Assembly: GCA_964605665.1 (NCBI GenBank)
Contig: CAZSDP010000011.1
Span: 80,262 to 144,261 of the forward strand
DNA from: CAZSDP01 sp964605665
GTDB taxonomy: Bacteria > Planctomycetota > UBA8108 > UBA1146
Direction: 5' to 3'
Length of the DNA stretch: 64,000 nucleotides
In this document: positions 8,857 through 18,119 of the stretch, in pieces
Position numbering within the stretch: the first letter of the stretch is position 1
How the letters are laid out: each line of letters opens with the position of its first letter
Notes under the pieces: model-generated
What the model was told of the DNA's origin: nothing
Databases searched by the model: none
What the model saw: the letters and a program-made list of their open reading frames with translations, nothing else
Program-made: the position numbers and the translations under genes

Positions 8857-10056
8857 TTACAGCGGAACGTTCTCCGCAATCACCATGACAAAGTTGTCGT
8901 GGTCTGCGAAGGGCCCGAGCTCCACCCCGATATCTCCGAGATCCTCGAGCAATCCCTTGATCACCGCCAGATCGGTGAGCTCCGCCTTGCCGTGAACATT
9001 CGCTTTCGCCAATTCAACCAGCGCCTCGATCATCACAATGTGCATCGAAACTTCCCAGCTTCCGAAGCGACCGCTCATCTGCTTCTCGGAGATCTTGTCG
9101 GAGATCGCCTTACGAATGTAGCCCATGTCGCCGGCGGAAGCCTCGTCGATCGAAATTCCAAGGGCGCCTGGATAGCCGTGGGTTGGGCTTGGACAGCACT
9201 GCTCGGTAAAGATTGCGCCGCCCTCGAGCGAAGCTCGAATCAGTGGTTCCTGCATCGCGCAATTGGTCGAAAAGAAGGAGGTGTTCTGACCATATTGAGC
9301 AATCTGTCGCGGAACGTCTTCCAACACAAACTTCTGAGCGCCGGGAATCCCCTGATCACCGGTGGGATCAGGAGCATTCACCGAGACAAACTCGAGTCCT
9401 TCTTTTTCGCAAACCTGCCGCATGATGTCTCGACGTTGCGACAAGATCTCGATCGACATGTGCCTCGGGAACGTGTAATGCACGAAGGTCGTCGCCCCCA
9501 TTTTCTTGGCGTTTTCGATGATGGTCTTCCCGCGCATCAAATCATCGGTCTGAATCGCAAGATCTGCATACTCAGCAATTTGATGCGGGTCCTCTTGGGG
9601 CGAAACCAGGAGGAAGATCAGGTCATCGCGCTTACGACGAGCCTTCTGAATTGCCGGCAGAGTTCCAGGAACTGCTTGAGCGATGACGATCGCCTTCACC
9701 TCTGGATCATCAACCATCTGCATCAACTGCGTGATGGTTGTCTCTTGCTCCGTCATGAAGTTATCTGGATACGTTCGGTGAACGATCATCTCATCACCAT
9801 AGCGCTCGATGACTCGTTCTGCTCCGCGATACTCGTCTTCACCTTGAGACACGGTTCCCGTCAAGATGCCGATTTTGAAGTCCAGCTCTCCGGCATCGAC
9901 CTTCTTCGCGGTCACCTCCGGATACTCCGGAATGGTCACCGGTCCTCCTGCTTGGGAGCCGGCTTGGTTCGGCACTTTTGCGGTGCAACCGATGAGTGCG
10001 ATCACGAGGGTTGCGGCGACCATGAGGCCAACGCGCCCAAACCTGCCTCGAATCAT
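8857..10056 (-). CDS. DUF3798 substrate-binding lipoprotein of an ABC importer
   Basis: A 399-residue lipoprotein. The N terminus has a basic and hydrophobic signal ending in a lipobox (VIALIGC), so it is probably anchored by Cys24. The remainder matches the DUF3798 family, which has a periplasmic-binding-protein fold (KIGILTGTVSQGEDEYRGAE at the start of the fold). It is the last gene of an operon with a double ATPase and two RbsC-like permeases, so it is the likely ligand-capture component. The ligand is unknown; the permease type is used for sugars, nucleosides and related compounds. A 190-base gap separates it from the permeases, and GGAAGG precedes the ATG. Such a gap could allow extra copies of the binding protein through a separate promoter. 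Confidence 0.85.
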   Translation of the reverse strand: MIRGRFGRVGLMVAATLVIALIGCTAKVPNQAGSQAGGPVTIPEYPEVTAKKVDAGELDFKIGILTGTVSQGEDEYRGAERVIERYGDEMIVHRTYPDNFMTEQETTITQLMQMVDDPEVKAIVIAQAVPGTLPAIQKARRKRDDLIFLLVSPQEDPHQIAEYADLAIQTDDLMRGKTIIENAKKMGATTFVHYTFPRHMSIEILSQRRDIMRQVCEKEGLEFVSVNAPDPTGDQGIPGAQKFVLEDVPRQIAQYGQNTSFFSTNCAMQEPLIRASLEGGAIFTEQCCPSPTHGYPGALGISIDEASAGDMGYIRKAISDKISEKQMSGRFGSWEVSMHIVMIEALVELAKANVHGKAELTDLAVIKGLLEDLGDIGVELGPFADHDNFVMVIAENVPL

Positions 10057-10246
10057 ATTTCGTCCTTCCGGAGTTCCAGTACTGCGAGGTGATGCTTCAA
10101 TGATTTATGGAATGACCCGAACTGGTCTATCCTCACTGGGAGCCGAGATTGTAACGGTTCTTGGTAGCGCCGTCTGCGGAGAGGAGCTGAAGCGAGGGTC
10201 TGTCGCGAATTGGCGAAGGAAAGCCACTGAAGCCAACCTCCGATGC

Positions 10247-11356
10247 TCAGGCCGCTTCTGCTTCAGAACTACTTTTTCGCGATTTCCACGCGTGAAGTGC
10301 CAAGGTGACACCAACGATGGCATAAACGAAGAACTCTCGGAAATACTCGCCGATCATCGGAGTGTCTGTCTTCTGACCAGCCCTCGAAACGATCACGAGA
10401 AGTGAGTGAAACAGAATGGTGCCGATCACGGCATTTCTAACCCCGGCCTTCGAGACCGTGGCCCCTCCTACCAGCAACGCGGCAATCGCATAAAAGCCGA
10501 CCTGCTCATGGCTGGTGAACGTGTTCATCACTCCCATGTTCTGGAGGAAAATCACCTGACCGAGCCCAGCAAGCGCCATCGAGATGATGATCGCGATGAT
10601 CCTGCCACGTGCGACGCGAATCCCAGCAACTTCCGCAACGTGGGAATCTTGTCCGATAGCACGAAGGTCTTGGCCGAGCTTCGTGCGCATGAACCAACGA
10701 ATTCCCAAAATCAGCAGGACACAAGCGAGTAGCGTGAAGACCGGGATCTCAAGGAATGTGACCCCATCCCATTTCAAAGGAAAGGACCCGTCAAAGTCCC
10801 AACTCCGTGGGAGCGGCGCGTCTAGTCCCCGACGGGTCGCTTCGAGATTCACCGTCACTCGAAGTCCCATTCCTTGCGGAAGGAGCAGATCAGGGTGTCG
10901 GAGGGGAATCACTGGACCCGCCAAGATCAAGAATAGGAACTGATAGAGTCCATTCGCGAAGAAGCCCAAAATGATGCCTGCGATCATCTCTCGACCTGGC
11001 GTCTTGTTGAAGAACTTACCAGTGATGATTCCGAGCAACACCGCTATCGGCAGGGAGACCAACATCGCGACGGAGATACCGAGTAAGCCCCCGATCTCAC
11101 CATTCTCTGCGACCATCAGGCCGATCTGACCAGCCATCGCCCCCACCACGATAGCGAAGTTCAAACCGAGGCCAGCGACCACCGGAACGATCAAGGCGAG
11201 CACCAAGAAGAGATTGCGAAAGACCCGCTCGCCCACCTCGTACATCACAGAGGACAACCGCAGTTCCCCCACGAACATGCCGATGATGCAGATCAATCCG
11301 AACAGCAACGGCACAATGTTCGAAGTCACAAAGTCTCGGATCTTGGGGTTGATCAT
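10247..11356 (-). CDS. ABC transporter permease (RbsC/BmpC type), second subunit
   Basis: A 369-residue inner-membrane permease with eight or more hydrophobic segments. It belongs to the branched-chain/ribose-type permease family (segment LNFAIVVGAMAGQIGL and the cytoplasmic coupling-loop region DLRAIGQDSHVAEVAGI). Its start overlaps the stop of the preceding permease as ATGA. Together with 11353-12546 it would form the heterodimeric membrane channel energised by the ATPase at 12543-14198. Confidence 0.88.
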   Translation of the reverse strand: MINPKIRDFVTSNIVPLLFGLICIIGMFVGELRLSSVMYEVGERVFRNLFLVLALIVPVVAGLGLNFAIVVGAMAGQIGLMVAENGEIGGLLGISVAMLVSLPIAVLLGIITGKFFNKTPGREMIAGIILGFFANGLYQFLFLILAGPVIPLRHPDLLLPQGMGLRVTVNLEATRRGLDAPLPRSWDFDGSFPLKWDGVTFLEIPVFTLLACVLLILGIRWFMRTKLGQDLRAIGQDSHVAEVAGIRVARGRIIAIIISMALAGLGQVIFLQNMGVMNTFTSHEQVGFYAIAALLVGGATVSKAGVRNAVIGTILFHSLLVIVSRAGQKTDTPMIGEYFREFFVYAIVGVTLALHAWKSRKSSSEAEAA

Positions 11357-12546
11357 CGGCCACCTCGCGTCACTCGGGAGAGCGCATACAAAATGACGCC
11401 GTTTTGGATCACCAAGCGAGCGATCTCCGGGAGATTTGCCAAGCTCGCCGAGTAGTCTGAGCCTTGCACGAGTTGGTTCACAACCGGCAACGAAGTCGTT
11501 AGCAACGACTGGAACAATAGAGTGCCGATGATCGCCTGCATGACCGTGGCGCGAGACAGAGAGGCTCCTCCAAGAAGAAGAGACGCCACCATCGTGAACG
11601 CCATGAAGAGTGGTGCCTTATAGAGTTGATAGAAACCGTAGGATTGCGAAAAGACGAGAATTCCGATCGCGGCGATCACGGTAGAGAGGATGGTGGCGGA
11701 AACCCGCATCTTTGCGACCGGAATACCGATCGAGCGAGCAAAGGTGGGATTTTCTCCCGCTGAAGTCATCGCCACGCCAACTTTTGTCCGCAAGAAGATG
11801 GCAAGCATCGCGCAGCTGCCGAGCCAAACAGCGATGAGTCCGGTAGGAAAGTAGAATCCTTCAGGTCTCTGAAAAGCTGGTGGCTTCCCATCGCGTAACT
11901 GTTCCGGTTTCCAATCTCCGAATTGAATCTCACCTGCTGAGTCGAGAATCCACGTGTAGTAGTCATTCAGCACGATGGTGTTTCGAAGACCTTCGCCTCC
12001 GATCGCCCAAACCAACTCTGGAGAAGTAAAGGGACCGAGCAACCACAAGACGCACATCCCTGCGACCGCCCCAAAACCGACATAGACTCCTACCATCATC
12101 TCCTGCCCGCGAACTCGTTCGAGCAGAAGTCCATATCCCCAACCAGCGAGAACCGCGAGTGGAATCGAAACAACGATGGCGAAGAGGAACCCGCTCCAAC
12201 CGCGCGCGAAGGCATCGATCGGGCCGTCCACCACCCCAAAAGGTTCCGGGGCGGCGAATTCCATACCGATGATTCCTCCGAGGAGCCCACAGACAATCCC
12301 CAAAGGCAATCCGAAGTTCAGGCCATTACCCGCTCGAACAGGCAACACAAGTGCGAGCACTAAAATGCCGTTCATCCCCGAACGGACGAGGCAATCGCCG
12401 AAGAGGGTCCAAAGATCGAGCTTGATCCAACCTGCACTTCGACCGACAGCCGCAAGAATCCAGATCGCGACCAGGAATCCGACGATAATCCACCGCGCCA
12501 ACCCGAAAGACTTCAGTCCATCGCGCATTCGTTCGGTCAATTTCAC
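11353..12546 (-). CDS. ABC transporter permease (RbsC/BmpC type), first subunit
   Basis: A 397-residue permease with the conserved N-terminal NGLNFGLPLGIVCGLLGG membrane segment and a coupling loop (AMTSAGENPTFARSIGI) typical of ribose/nucleoside-type importers. It starts with GTG at 12546 in a GTGA overlap with the ATPase stop, and ends in an ATGA overlap with the next permease. The tight couplings suggest stoichiometric synthesis of the complex. A large loop between the middle membrane segments (about residues 185-225) is longer than in RbsC. Confidence 0.88.
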   Translation of the reverse strand: MKLTERMRDGLKSFGLARWIIVGFLVAIWILAAVGRSAGWIKLDLWTLFGDCLVRSGMNGILVLALVLPVRAGNGLNFGLPLGIVCGLLGGIIGMEFAAPEPFGVVDGPIDAFARGWSGFLFAIVVSIPLAVLAGWGYGLLLERVRGQEMMVGVYVGFGAVAGMCVLWLLGPFTSPELVWAIGGEGLRNTIVLNDYYTWILDSAGEIQFGDWKPEQLRDGKPPAFQRPEGFYFPTGLIAVWLGSCAMLAIFLRTKVGVAMTSAGENPTFARSIGIPVAKMRVSATILSTVIAAIGILVFSQSYGFYQLYKAPLFMAFTMVASLLLGGASLSRATVMQAIIGTLLFQSLLTTSLPVVNQLVQGSDYSASLANLPEIARLVIQNGVILYALSRVTRGGR

Positions 12547-14198
12547 GCCACATCTCCCGTCGATTCGCCGCTCATCAGCAAACCAAACTCAACATCAGGA
12601 GCGTCCTTTGCCAGCACGCCGGCGACCTGCCCCTCAGCGATGATGGCGATACGCTGGCAAATGGAGCGTAGTTCGCCGAGCTCACTGGAAGTCATCACAA
12701 TGGTCAGCCCTTGAGAGTTCAGCTCGACCAGGCGATCGAGGACCAGCTGTTTCGCTCCGATATCGATGCCGCGGGTCGGTTCAGACACAAAGAGTAGTTT
12801 GGGATCGGTAGCCAGCGCTGCGGCGAGGCAGACTTTCTGCTGGTTTCCTCCAGAGAGCCTACGGACTGGTTGATCAGGGCCGGTCGTTCGAATGTCGAGT
12901 TCGCCAATCGCCTGCTCGGCATGGCGACGCACCGCCGCCCGATCCACGAGCGCAAATTGATGTAGTCGCGGATGCAACGTCTTGAGAAACTGACCCGAGA
13001 CTTCCATCGCAGGAATTGTGATGTTCATTTCGATCGGCTCATCGAGAAGCAAACCTGTACCGCGTCGATCTTCGGAAACGAACGCCAGTCCAGCTGATCG
13101 GGCCCGTTTCGGATCTCCGAGCGACAGCTTCTCTCCTTCAAACAGCACATCGCCGCGCGCCGGATATAGACCCATGATTCCGTTGGCGATGCCGATCTTG
13201 CCTTGCCCCGCAAGGCCGCCGATCCCGAGAATCTCCCCTCTTCGAACCGTTAGATCGACTCCGCGCAATTGTTCACCAGGGAAGTCCACATGCAGATCAC
13301 TGATTTCGAGAATTGCTTCTCGAGCCTCACTCGTTGCAGCAGCCGCGACATCTTTGCGGGCTTCGATCTTTCGCCCAACCATCGTCTCGGCAATGCGTTC
13401 GATGGTGATCGCCGATCTTGGTTCAGTGAGAACTCGTTCACCGTCACGAAGGATTGTGACTCGATCTGCGACCTGCATCACTTCATCCAGTCTGTGCGTG
13501 ATGAACAGAATGGCGAGTCCTTCGTCGGCAAGACCTCGCATCACTTTGAGAAGTCGCTCCGCTTCAGACTCCGCGAGGACTGCGGTAGGTTCATCGAAGA
13601 CCAAGATCTTCATCCCGGATTTGTCAATCTCGCGCGCAATCTCCACAAACTGTAGATGCCCGACAGGCAGTCCGCCGACAGGGATATCAGGATCGATCGG
13701 CAGCTCGATGTGCTCGAGAGCCTTTTTGGTATCGATCCGAATTGTCTCACGATCAAGGGTGTCCAATGAGGTACCCACCGCACGAGACAAGAGTCTTCCC
13801 AAAAGACCACGTTTGAGTGGCTCGCGGTTTAGCTTCACATTTTCAGCGATGGAGAATCCAGGAATCAGCATGAATTCCTGGTGGACCATCCCGATCCCCA
13901 ACTCCATGGCGACTTCGGGACTTCCCACTTCGGTCGGCTGACCATCGAGAACAATCGATCCCTCAAAACCGCCGGTAGAGTGAATCACCGGCATTCCGAA
14001 GAGAACATTCATCAGAGTCGATTTTCCGGCGCCATTCTCTCCGAGTAATGCATGCACCTCGCCAGGCGCCAAGTTCAGATCGACCCCCTTCAATACCGGG
14101 GTGCCGTAGTACTCTTTGCAGATTCCCCGCAGAGCGAGACGAGGCGTGTCCACCTCGGCATTCGGCGACGTGGAATCCGGAGTCGCGCGCTCTGACAA
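12543..14198 (-). CDS. ABC transporter ATP-binding protein with two ATPase domains
   Basis: About 551 residues comprising two fused nucleotide-binding domains, as in RbsA/MglA-type importers. Domain 1 has an intact Walker A (GENGAGKSTLMN) and Walker B (ILVFDEPTAVL). Domain 2 has a degenerate Walker A (GLAGQGKIGIANG) but a good signature (LSGGNQQKV) and Walker B (LLFVSEPTRGID); this asymmetry is normal for the family. The start is probably TTG 14198, preceded by GGGAGG, rather than TTG 14213 inside that ribosome site. It is the first gene of the four-gene importer operon. Confidence 0.88.
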   Translation of the reverse strand: MSERATPDSTSPNAEVDTPRLALRGICKEYYGTPVLKGVDLNLAPGEVHALLGENGAGKSTLMNVLFGMPVIHSTGGFEGSIVLDGQPTEVGSPEVAMELGIGMVHQEFMLIPGFSIAENVKLNREPLKRGLLGRLLSRAVGTSLDTLDRETIRIDTKKALEHIELPIDPDIPVGGLPVGHLQFVEIAREIDKSGMKILVFDEPTAVLAESEAERLLKVMRGLADEGLAILFITHRLDEVMQVADRVTILRDGERVLTEPRSAITIERIAETMVGRKIEARKDVAAAATSEAREAILEISDLHVDFPGEQLRGVDLTVRRGEILGIGGLAGQGKIGIANGIMGLYPARGDVLFEGEKLSLGDPKRARSAGLAFVSEDRRGTGLLLDEPIEMNITIPAMEVSGQFLKTLHPRLHQFALVDRAAVRRHAEQAIGELDIRTTGPDQPVRRLSGGNQQKVCLAAALATDPKLLFVSEPTRGIDIGAKQLVLDRLVELNSQGLTIVMTSSELGELRSICQRIAIIAEGQVAGVLAKDAPDVEFGLLMSGESTGDVA

Positions 14199-14539
14199 GG
14201 GGCCTCCCTGCAATCCTGGAAAAGACTCTCGGAGAAGCTCGCCGACTCAATTCGGAACGAACCTGCACAAAATGGCATGAGAGTGGATCGGAGATCATAG
14301 GGTGGAGGATTCGAGGGTCAACGGTACCCGCTCCACGGAAGAGGTCTTCACGGTTCGAGAGTGCGGTAGGGCCCGATCTCGCGCGATTATCGGCGAAAAA
14401 GGAAAATTGGCTGCGAGTCGGGCGACGACGTCACCACCGCGCCAAAGACCCCCACTCTCTCGAGAAAACTCCGGCAGGAAGGGAGAATTGCAACAACCGC
14501 GCTCATCGGCGATCTTCGAACAAAGGAAGGATCAATCTC
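14199..14539. other. divergent intergenic region between ABC operon and tilS
   Basis: About 340 bases with no convincing gene. It must hold the promoters of both the ABC-importer operon (minus) and tilS (plus). Two plus-strand frames are open across it, including the tilS frame, but the tilS frame has no ATG, GTG or TTG here. An AAGGAAGG motif at 14523-14530 is the candidate tilS ribosome site. Confidence 0.5.
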
Positions 14540-16687
14540 CTGAGCACTTCTCATCCGATCCACGTCCGATTCCATCGCGCTCTGAGTTCACTCGGCGATC
14601 CTCCCGCAGAGGGTTTCGTCGTCGGACTCAGCGGGGGGCTCTCTTCTGCGACGCTCTTGGCGCTCCTCGTCCATTGGCAACAGCACCGACCTTCCGAGCG
14701 CGGATCGATCCCGATCTCCGCGATTCACGACCCCACTGTCGAGGAACCCACCGCACTCGCTTCTGCCCAGACCATCGCTACGGCGTTCTCGGTTCCCCTC
14801 ACCATCGGTGCGGGTCGGGAGAAGAACACGATCCCCTTTCAGCCGAGCGTAAGTTCTCGATTCGTGCTGACCGGAGAGACTCGAGAGAACACCGTGGAGA
14901 CCGCCATTCATGCGCTGTTTTGCGCTGGTTGTCTGCCTCAGCGCATTGCACCGCTCACTTCCGATCGATCTCGCGGTCGACCTCTACTCGACTTCGATCG
15001 CGGCGAGCTGCTTCAGGCATTCCAATCGATGAACCTCCCGCCGGGAATCTCGGCTGATCTCTTCCCCGAGTCGCTCCCATCGATGGCCTCACCGGCCAGG
15101 GAGATCCTCACCCTTCTTCAAGAAGAATCGATCTCGATCGAAGACACCCTCGTAGGGCTCGCAGAGGAAAGATGCACTCACCCGACGATCGAAACTCCTG
15201 TCGATCTCCCCGGCGAGACTCAATTGGAACTTCGACGACGCTTCGATCTCTCGATGCAAAGCCTGCTCGAGAACTCGCAGCAATCCCCCCAGAAGAGTCG
15301 TGTCCATTGGAGACTCGCGCTCTCCGGAGGAAGTGACTCTATCGCCCTTCTCGAACTTCTCTCTCATTGGCTTCAAAGCCAGCAAGCTCCGGTGAAGTTG
15401 AGTGTCGGACACATCAACCACGGTTGGCGAGGCGACGAAGCACGCAGTGACGCGCAGTTCTGCGCCTCGATTGCTTCACAGTTCAAATTGGAATTCGTGT
15501 TGGAAGAGGGAGACATCCAGCGTCGATCGGAACAGGCGGGCGTTTCCCTCGAGACCGCTGGTCGTGAATTGCGGCTTGAAAAGTATCGATTGTGGAGCGA
15601 GAGAGATGGAGTCGACACAGTTCTGACCGCTCATCATCAAGATGACCAAGTAGAAACGGTGCTCGCCCATCTTCTGCGAGGCTGCGGAATTCATGGTTTG
15701 AGTGCGATGCGAGCATCCCGGCCATTATCGGAAAGCCCGCCGTTCGATCTCTGGCGGCCACTACTCTCCATTTCGAGAGCAGAACTTGTGGAACATCGGC
15801 AGGAGATCGGGCTTCCGTATCGAAAAGATCGAACCAACGATGATCGAACTCACCAGCGCAATCACCTGCGGCTCGATCTACTCCCTGCCCTACGCGCTTT
15901 CGAGCCCTCGGTTGACCGATCTCTCACGTCGGTAGCGATTGAGGCGAACACACTCTGCCTCCAGCGAGCCGAAGAATTCGCTGGCGAGCTGAAGCAGATC
16001 CGAGTCGCCGGACCCCACGCTGAGATTTCTCTCCAGGCGATTCCCGATGCTCTGAGAAGAGCTCCACGATTCACCGACGCATTGCTGGAAACTCTCTGGC
16101 GACAATTTGGGACAGAGCGAGGGGAATTGCGACGAGCTCACTATGAACTGTGGAAACTCTGGGTGCGGGGTGAAGCACGTGGCACCACCGCAGACTTCCC
16201 AGGGGGAAGGACCTTGGAGAGATCAACTCGAGGGCTCTACTTGTGGGAAGAGGGTGTCGAGCCCGGCCCCGCAATCAAATCGAGTCCGCTCCCCCAGCAT
16301 GGCTCTGTCGAGGTGGGAGGGTTCAAATTCGAAGCGGAAGAAGGGGGAAGTCGAGAGAGTCGTGGAATGATCAAGCTACCCGCAGGGAGCTATGTCATCC
16401 GACAGCTTCAACCTGACGATCAGTGGCCAGGAGCTCGTGGTGAAAGTCGAGTCTGTGAGAGATTACGATCTGCGGGTCTTCCGACACGCTGGCACGCAGA
16501 GGTTCCCGTCATCGCATCGAGTCACTCCGAATCAGAGATTTGGTTTGCTCCCGGACTTCGGGGCCCGACTTCTCGTCTCAGAGATCAAGAGATGGCAGCA
16601 GAAGGGTACTCCGTCTATATGACGGTTCTCCCCGATCGCCATCCCGTCTCGTTTTGGTGGGCTGGTTTGGAGAGTGCGGGGGAATAG
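14540..16687 (+). CDS. tilS: tRNA(Ile)-lysidine synthase TilS with an extra degenerate PP-loop domain at the N terminus
   Basis: TilS uses ATP to attach lysine to C34 of the AUA-reading tRNA-Ile. With a CTG start at 14540 the protein has 715 residues, well above the family norm of about 320-450. Residues about 255-715 are a normal TilS: PP-loop SGGSDS at 262-267, HHQDDQVET at 365-373, and a C-terminal tRNA-binding domain (WFAPGLR). Residues about 20-240 are a second copy of the same domain: LSGGLSSATLLALLVHW aligns with LSGGSDSIALLELLSHW, and ETRENTVET (113-121) with the HHQDDQVET site. The copy has lost the catalytic Asp, His and Asp-Asp residues. No ATG, GTG or TTG occurs in frame between about 14050 and 15026; CTG 14540 sits 9 bases after AAGGAAGG. 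An internal ATG at 15254 could give a normal-sized enzyme. Confidence 0.85.
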   Translation: MSTSHPIHVRFHRALSSLGDPPAEGFVVGLSGGLSSATLLALLVHWQQHRPSERGSIPISAIHDPTVEEPTALASAQTIATAFSVPLTIGAGREKNTIPFQPSVSSRFVLTGETRENTVETAIHALFCAGCLPQRIAPLTSDRSRGRPLLDFDRGELLQAFQSMNLPPGISADLFPESLPSMASPAREILTLLQEESISIEDTLVGLAEERCTHPTIETPVDLPGETQLELRRRFDLSMQSLLENSQQSPQKSRVHWRLALSGGSDSIALLELLSHWLQSQQAPVKLSVGHINHGWRGDEARSDAQFCASIASQFKLEFVLEEGDIQRRSEQAGVSLETAGRELRLEKYRLWSERDGVDTVLTAHHQDDQVETVLAHLLRGCGIHGLSAMRASRPLSESPPFDLWRPLLSISRAELVEHRQEIGLPYRKDRTNDDRTHQRNHLRLDLLPALRAFEPSVDRSLTSVAIEANTLCLQRAEEFAGELKQIRVAGPHAEISLQAIPDALRRAPRFTDALLETLWRQFGTERGELRRAHYELWKLWVRGEARGTTADFPGGRTLERSTRGLYLWEEGVEPGPAIKSSPLPQHGSVEVGGFKFEAEEGGSRESRGMIKLPAGSYVIRQLQPDDQWPGARGESRVCERLRSAGLPTRWHAEVPVIASSHSESEIWFAPGLRGPTSRLRDQEMAAEGYSVYMTVLPDRHPVSFWWAGLESAGE

Positions 16688-16724
16688 CCGAGCTCTGTCT
16701 GGAAGTTCGTTTCGAGATGGCGAT

Positions 16725-17210
16725 TCAGTCTTCGATCTTGCAACTCAAGGTCACTTGACTCAGTTCGAATTGGGTGCGTTCCAGTATTCGAATCGATTCG
16801 TGATCGAGCGCATCAACGGTCGCATCGACTTGAGTCACTCCTCGACTGTGGAGAGCCTCCACCACCGATTTCACCAGCGTGGCGCCGACACCCACATCCC
16901 GAAGCGCTGGATCAACGAGAATCTCTGAAATCAATCCCCTTCTCTCTTGCTCCGAATTCGCTGACTCTTCGGTGAACTCTCCTCGGACAAATCCGATAAT
17001 TTTTCCAGAGGAGATCATCACACGAACAATGTGGTCCGGCTGATCGAGCAGATCGAAGAGCTCACTCGAATAACTTTTTCGCGTGAGTGAATCGGACTCC
17101 CAGCTCGGCGACTCTGTCACCTGAGAATCTTGCTGGAGGCACCACAAATCAGCGATGGCTTCAATGTCTTGAGCCACCGCTGCTCGAATAGTAAGAGAAG
17201 TACTGATCAC
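16725..17210 (-). CDS. GNAT family N-acetyltransferase
   Basis: About 161 residues of GNAT fold: IRAAVAQDIEAIADLW at the N terminus, the ISEILVDPALRDVGVGATL segment covering the acetyl-CoA-binding motif A (R-x-x-G-x-G/A variant), and a C-terminal IRILERTQFELSQ strand. Acceptor unknown. I prefer GTG 17210, directly before the fold and after a purine-rich GAAGAAGAG stretch; the frame is open to a TTG at 17270 whose extra 20 residues look unrelated. It converges on tilS with only 37 bases between the stops. Confidence 0.7.
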   Translation of the reverse strand: MISTSLTIRAAVAQDIEAIADLWCLQQDSQVTESPSWESDSLTRKSYSSELFDLLDQPDHIVRVMISSGKIIGFVRGEFTEESANSEQERRGLISEILVDPALRDVGVGATLVKSVVEALHSRGVTQVDATVDALDHESIRILERTQFELSQVTLSCKIED

Positions 17211-17603
17211 GGAGGCGAACTCTTCTTCATTTCGGAGGTGCCCACTCGATCGTGTCACCGTCTCGACCAATTCCAGTCCGAGGAAGTGTCTTCCGGGGAC
17301 TTAACTGCCACACCACATATCTTCGACCGAGAGGATGAACGACTTGAGATCACCATCGGCCTTGCAGCCCTTCAACCGGTGATCGAATCGTCTCGAATGC
17401 GGCAATCGTACAATCGCCGCTGAAGACTATGTAAATACGAAGTTCCAGATGCGTGGGAATCGGCGGCCTCTATGGGGATTTCGCTGTGCATACAACTTGG
17501 ATTCGAAAAAAGATCAGCTCTCCGTCGAAACTCTCCAAAAATGTCAAAAAAATCTATCGCGGATCGGGCTGATTTTCTCGTTCGGCGAAAAATAAATGCT
17601 CGG
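17211..17603. other. intergenic region between folA and the GNAT gene
   Basis: About 390 bases between the stop of dihydrofolate reductase and the proposed GNAT start. The part 17480-17600 is AT-rich relative to its surroundings. A 34-codon minus-strand frame at 17301-17405 (TTG start, ending in ..VEDMWCGS) is the only short frame that looks at all protein-like; I do not recognise it. No terminator with a U-run is evident. Confidence 0.4.
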
Positions 17604-18119
17604 TCACGCGTGATCCCGAACCGCTTCCCAAACCACGAAACTATAGGAGTACCGATTCCGTGAATCAGGCGAGTGCTGCTCTCGTGAGACCTCTCGAAAA
17701 CGCCCTCTGTCGATTTCTGGGAAGAAAACATCCCCAGAGAAGTCACCTTCCACCTCGGTGATCATCAATCGATCGGCAACGGGCAGGAATTGTCGATAAA
17801 TTTCCTCGCCACCGATCACAAAGACCTCGTCCGATTGAATTCCTGGCGAAGCCTCCGCACACCGGGCCAACGCGCTCTCCACATCGGTGACCCCCACAAC
17901 GCCCTCTGGAAGCTGCTCCGGACGACTGGTGAAAACGATGCTACGTCTGCCGGGAAGAGGGCGGCCGATCGAGTCAAAGGTCTTACGACCGAGGATGATC
18001 GGGTGGCCCATCGTGCTCCGTTTGAAGTGGGCGAGATCTGCTGGAAGCTGCCAGGGGAGCCCCCCATCGACCCCAATCACTCCTCCGGTCCCAACTGCGG
18101 CAATCAGTGTGATTCGCAT
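17604..18119 (-). CDS. folA: dihydrofolate reductase
   Basis: A 171-residue enzyme that reduces dihydrofolate to tetrahydrofolate with NADPH. Hallmarks: ITLIAAVGTGGVIGVDGGLPW at the N terminus, DLAHFKRSTMGHPIILGRKT, the SIGRPLPGRRSIVFTSRP nucleotide-binding strand, and EVFVIGGEEIYRQFL near the C terminus. Its ATG shares one base with the thyA stop (TGATG), so the two are translationally coupled. The pairing makes biochemical sense because thymidylate synthase produces the dihydrofolate that this enzyme recycles. Confidence 0.96.
   Translation of the reverse strand: MRITLIAAVGTGGVIGVDGGLPWQLPADLAHFKRSTMGHPIILGRKTFDSIGRPLPGRRSIVFTSRPEQLPEGVVGVTDVESALARCAEASPGIQSDEVFVIGGEEIYRQFLPVADRLMITEVEGDFSGDVFFPEIDRGRFREVSREQHSPDSRNRYSYSFVVWEAVRDHA

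Noticed and set aside
8899..10092. A 397-codon plus-strand ORF opposite the DUF3798 lipoprotein gene.
   Set aside because: The minus strand encodes a complete lipoprotein with signal and family motifs; the plus frame is its antisense shadow with no recognisable sequence.
13018..13941. A 307-codon plus-strand ORF opposite the ABC ATPase gene.
   Set aside because: Ser/Arg-rich translation typical of an antisense shadow; the minus strand has clear Walker motifs.
14048..14539. Extending TilS to the ATG at 14048.
   Set aside because: The extension runs antisense through the ABC ATPase N terminus and is Arg/Pro/Ser-rich without homology to either PP-loop half.
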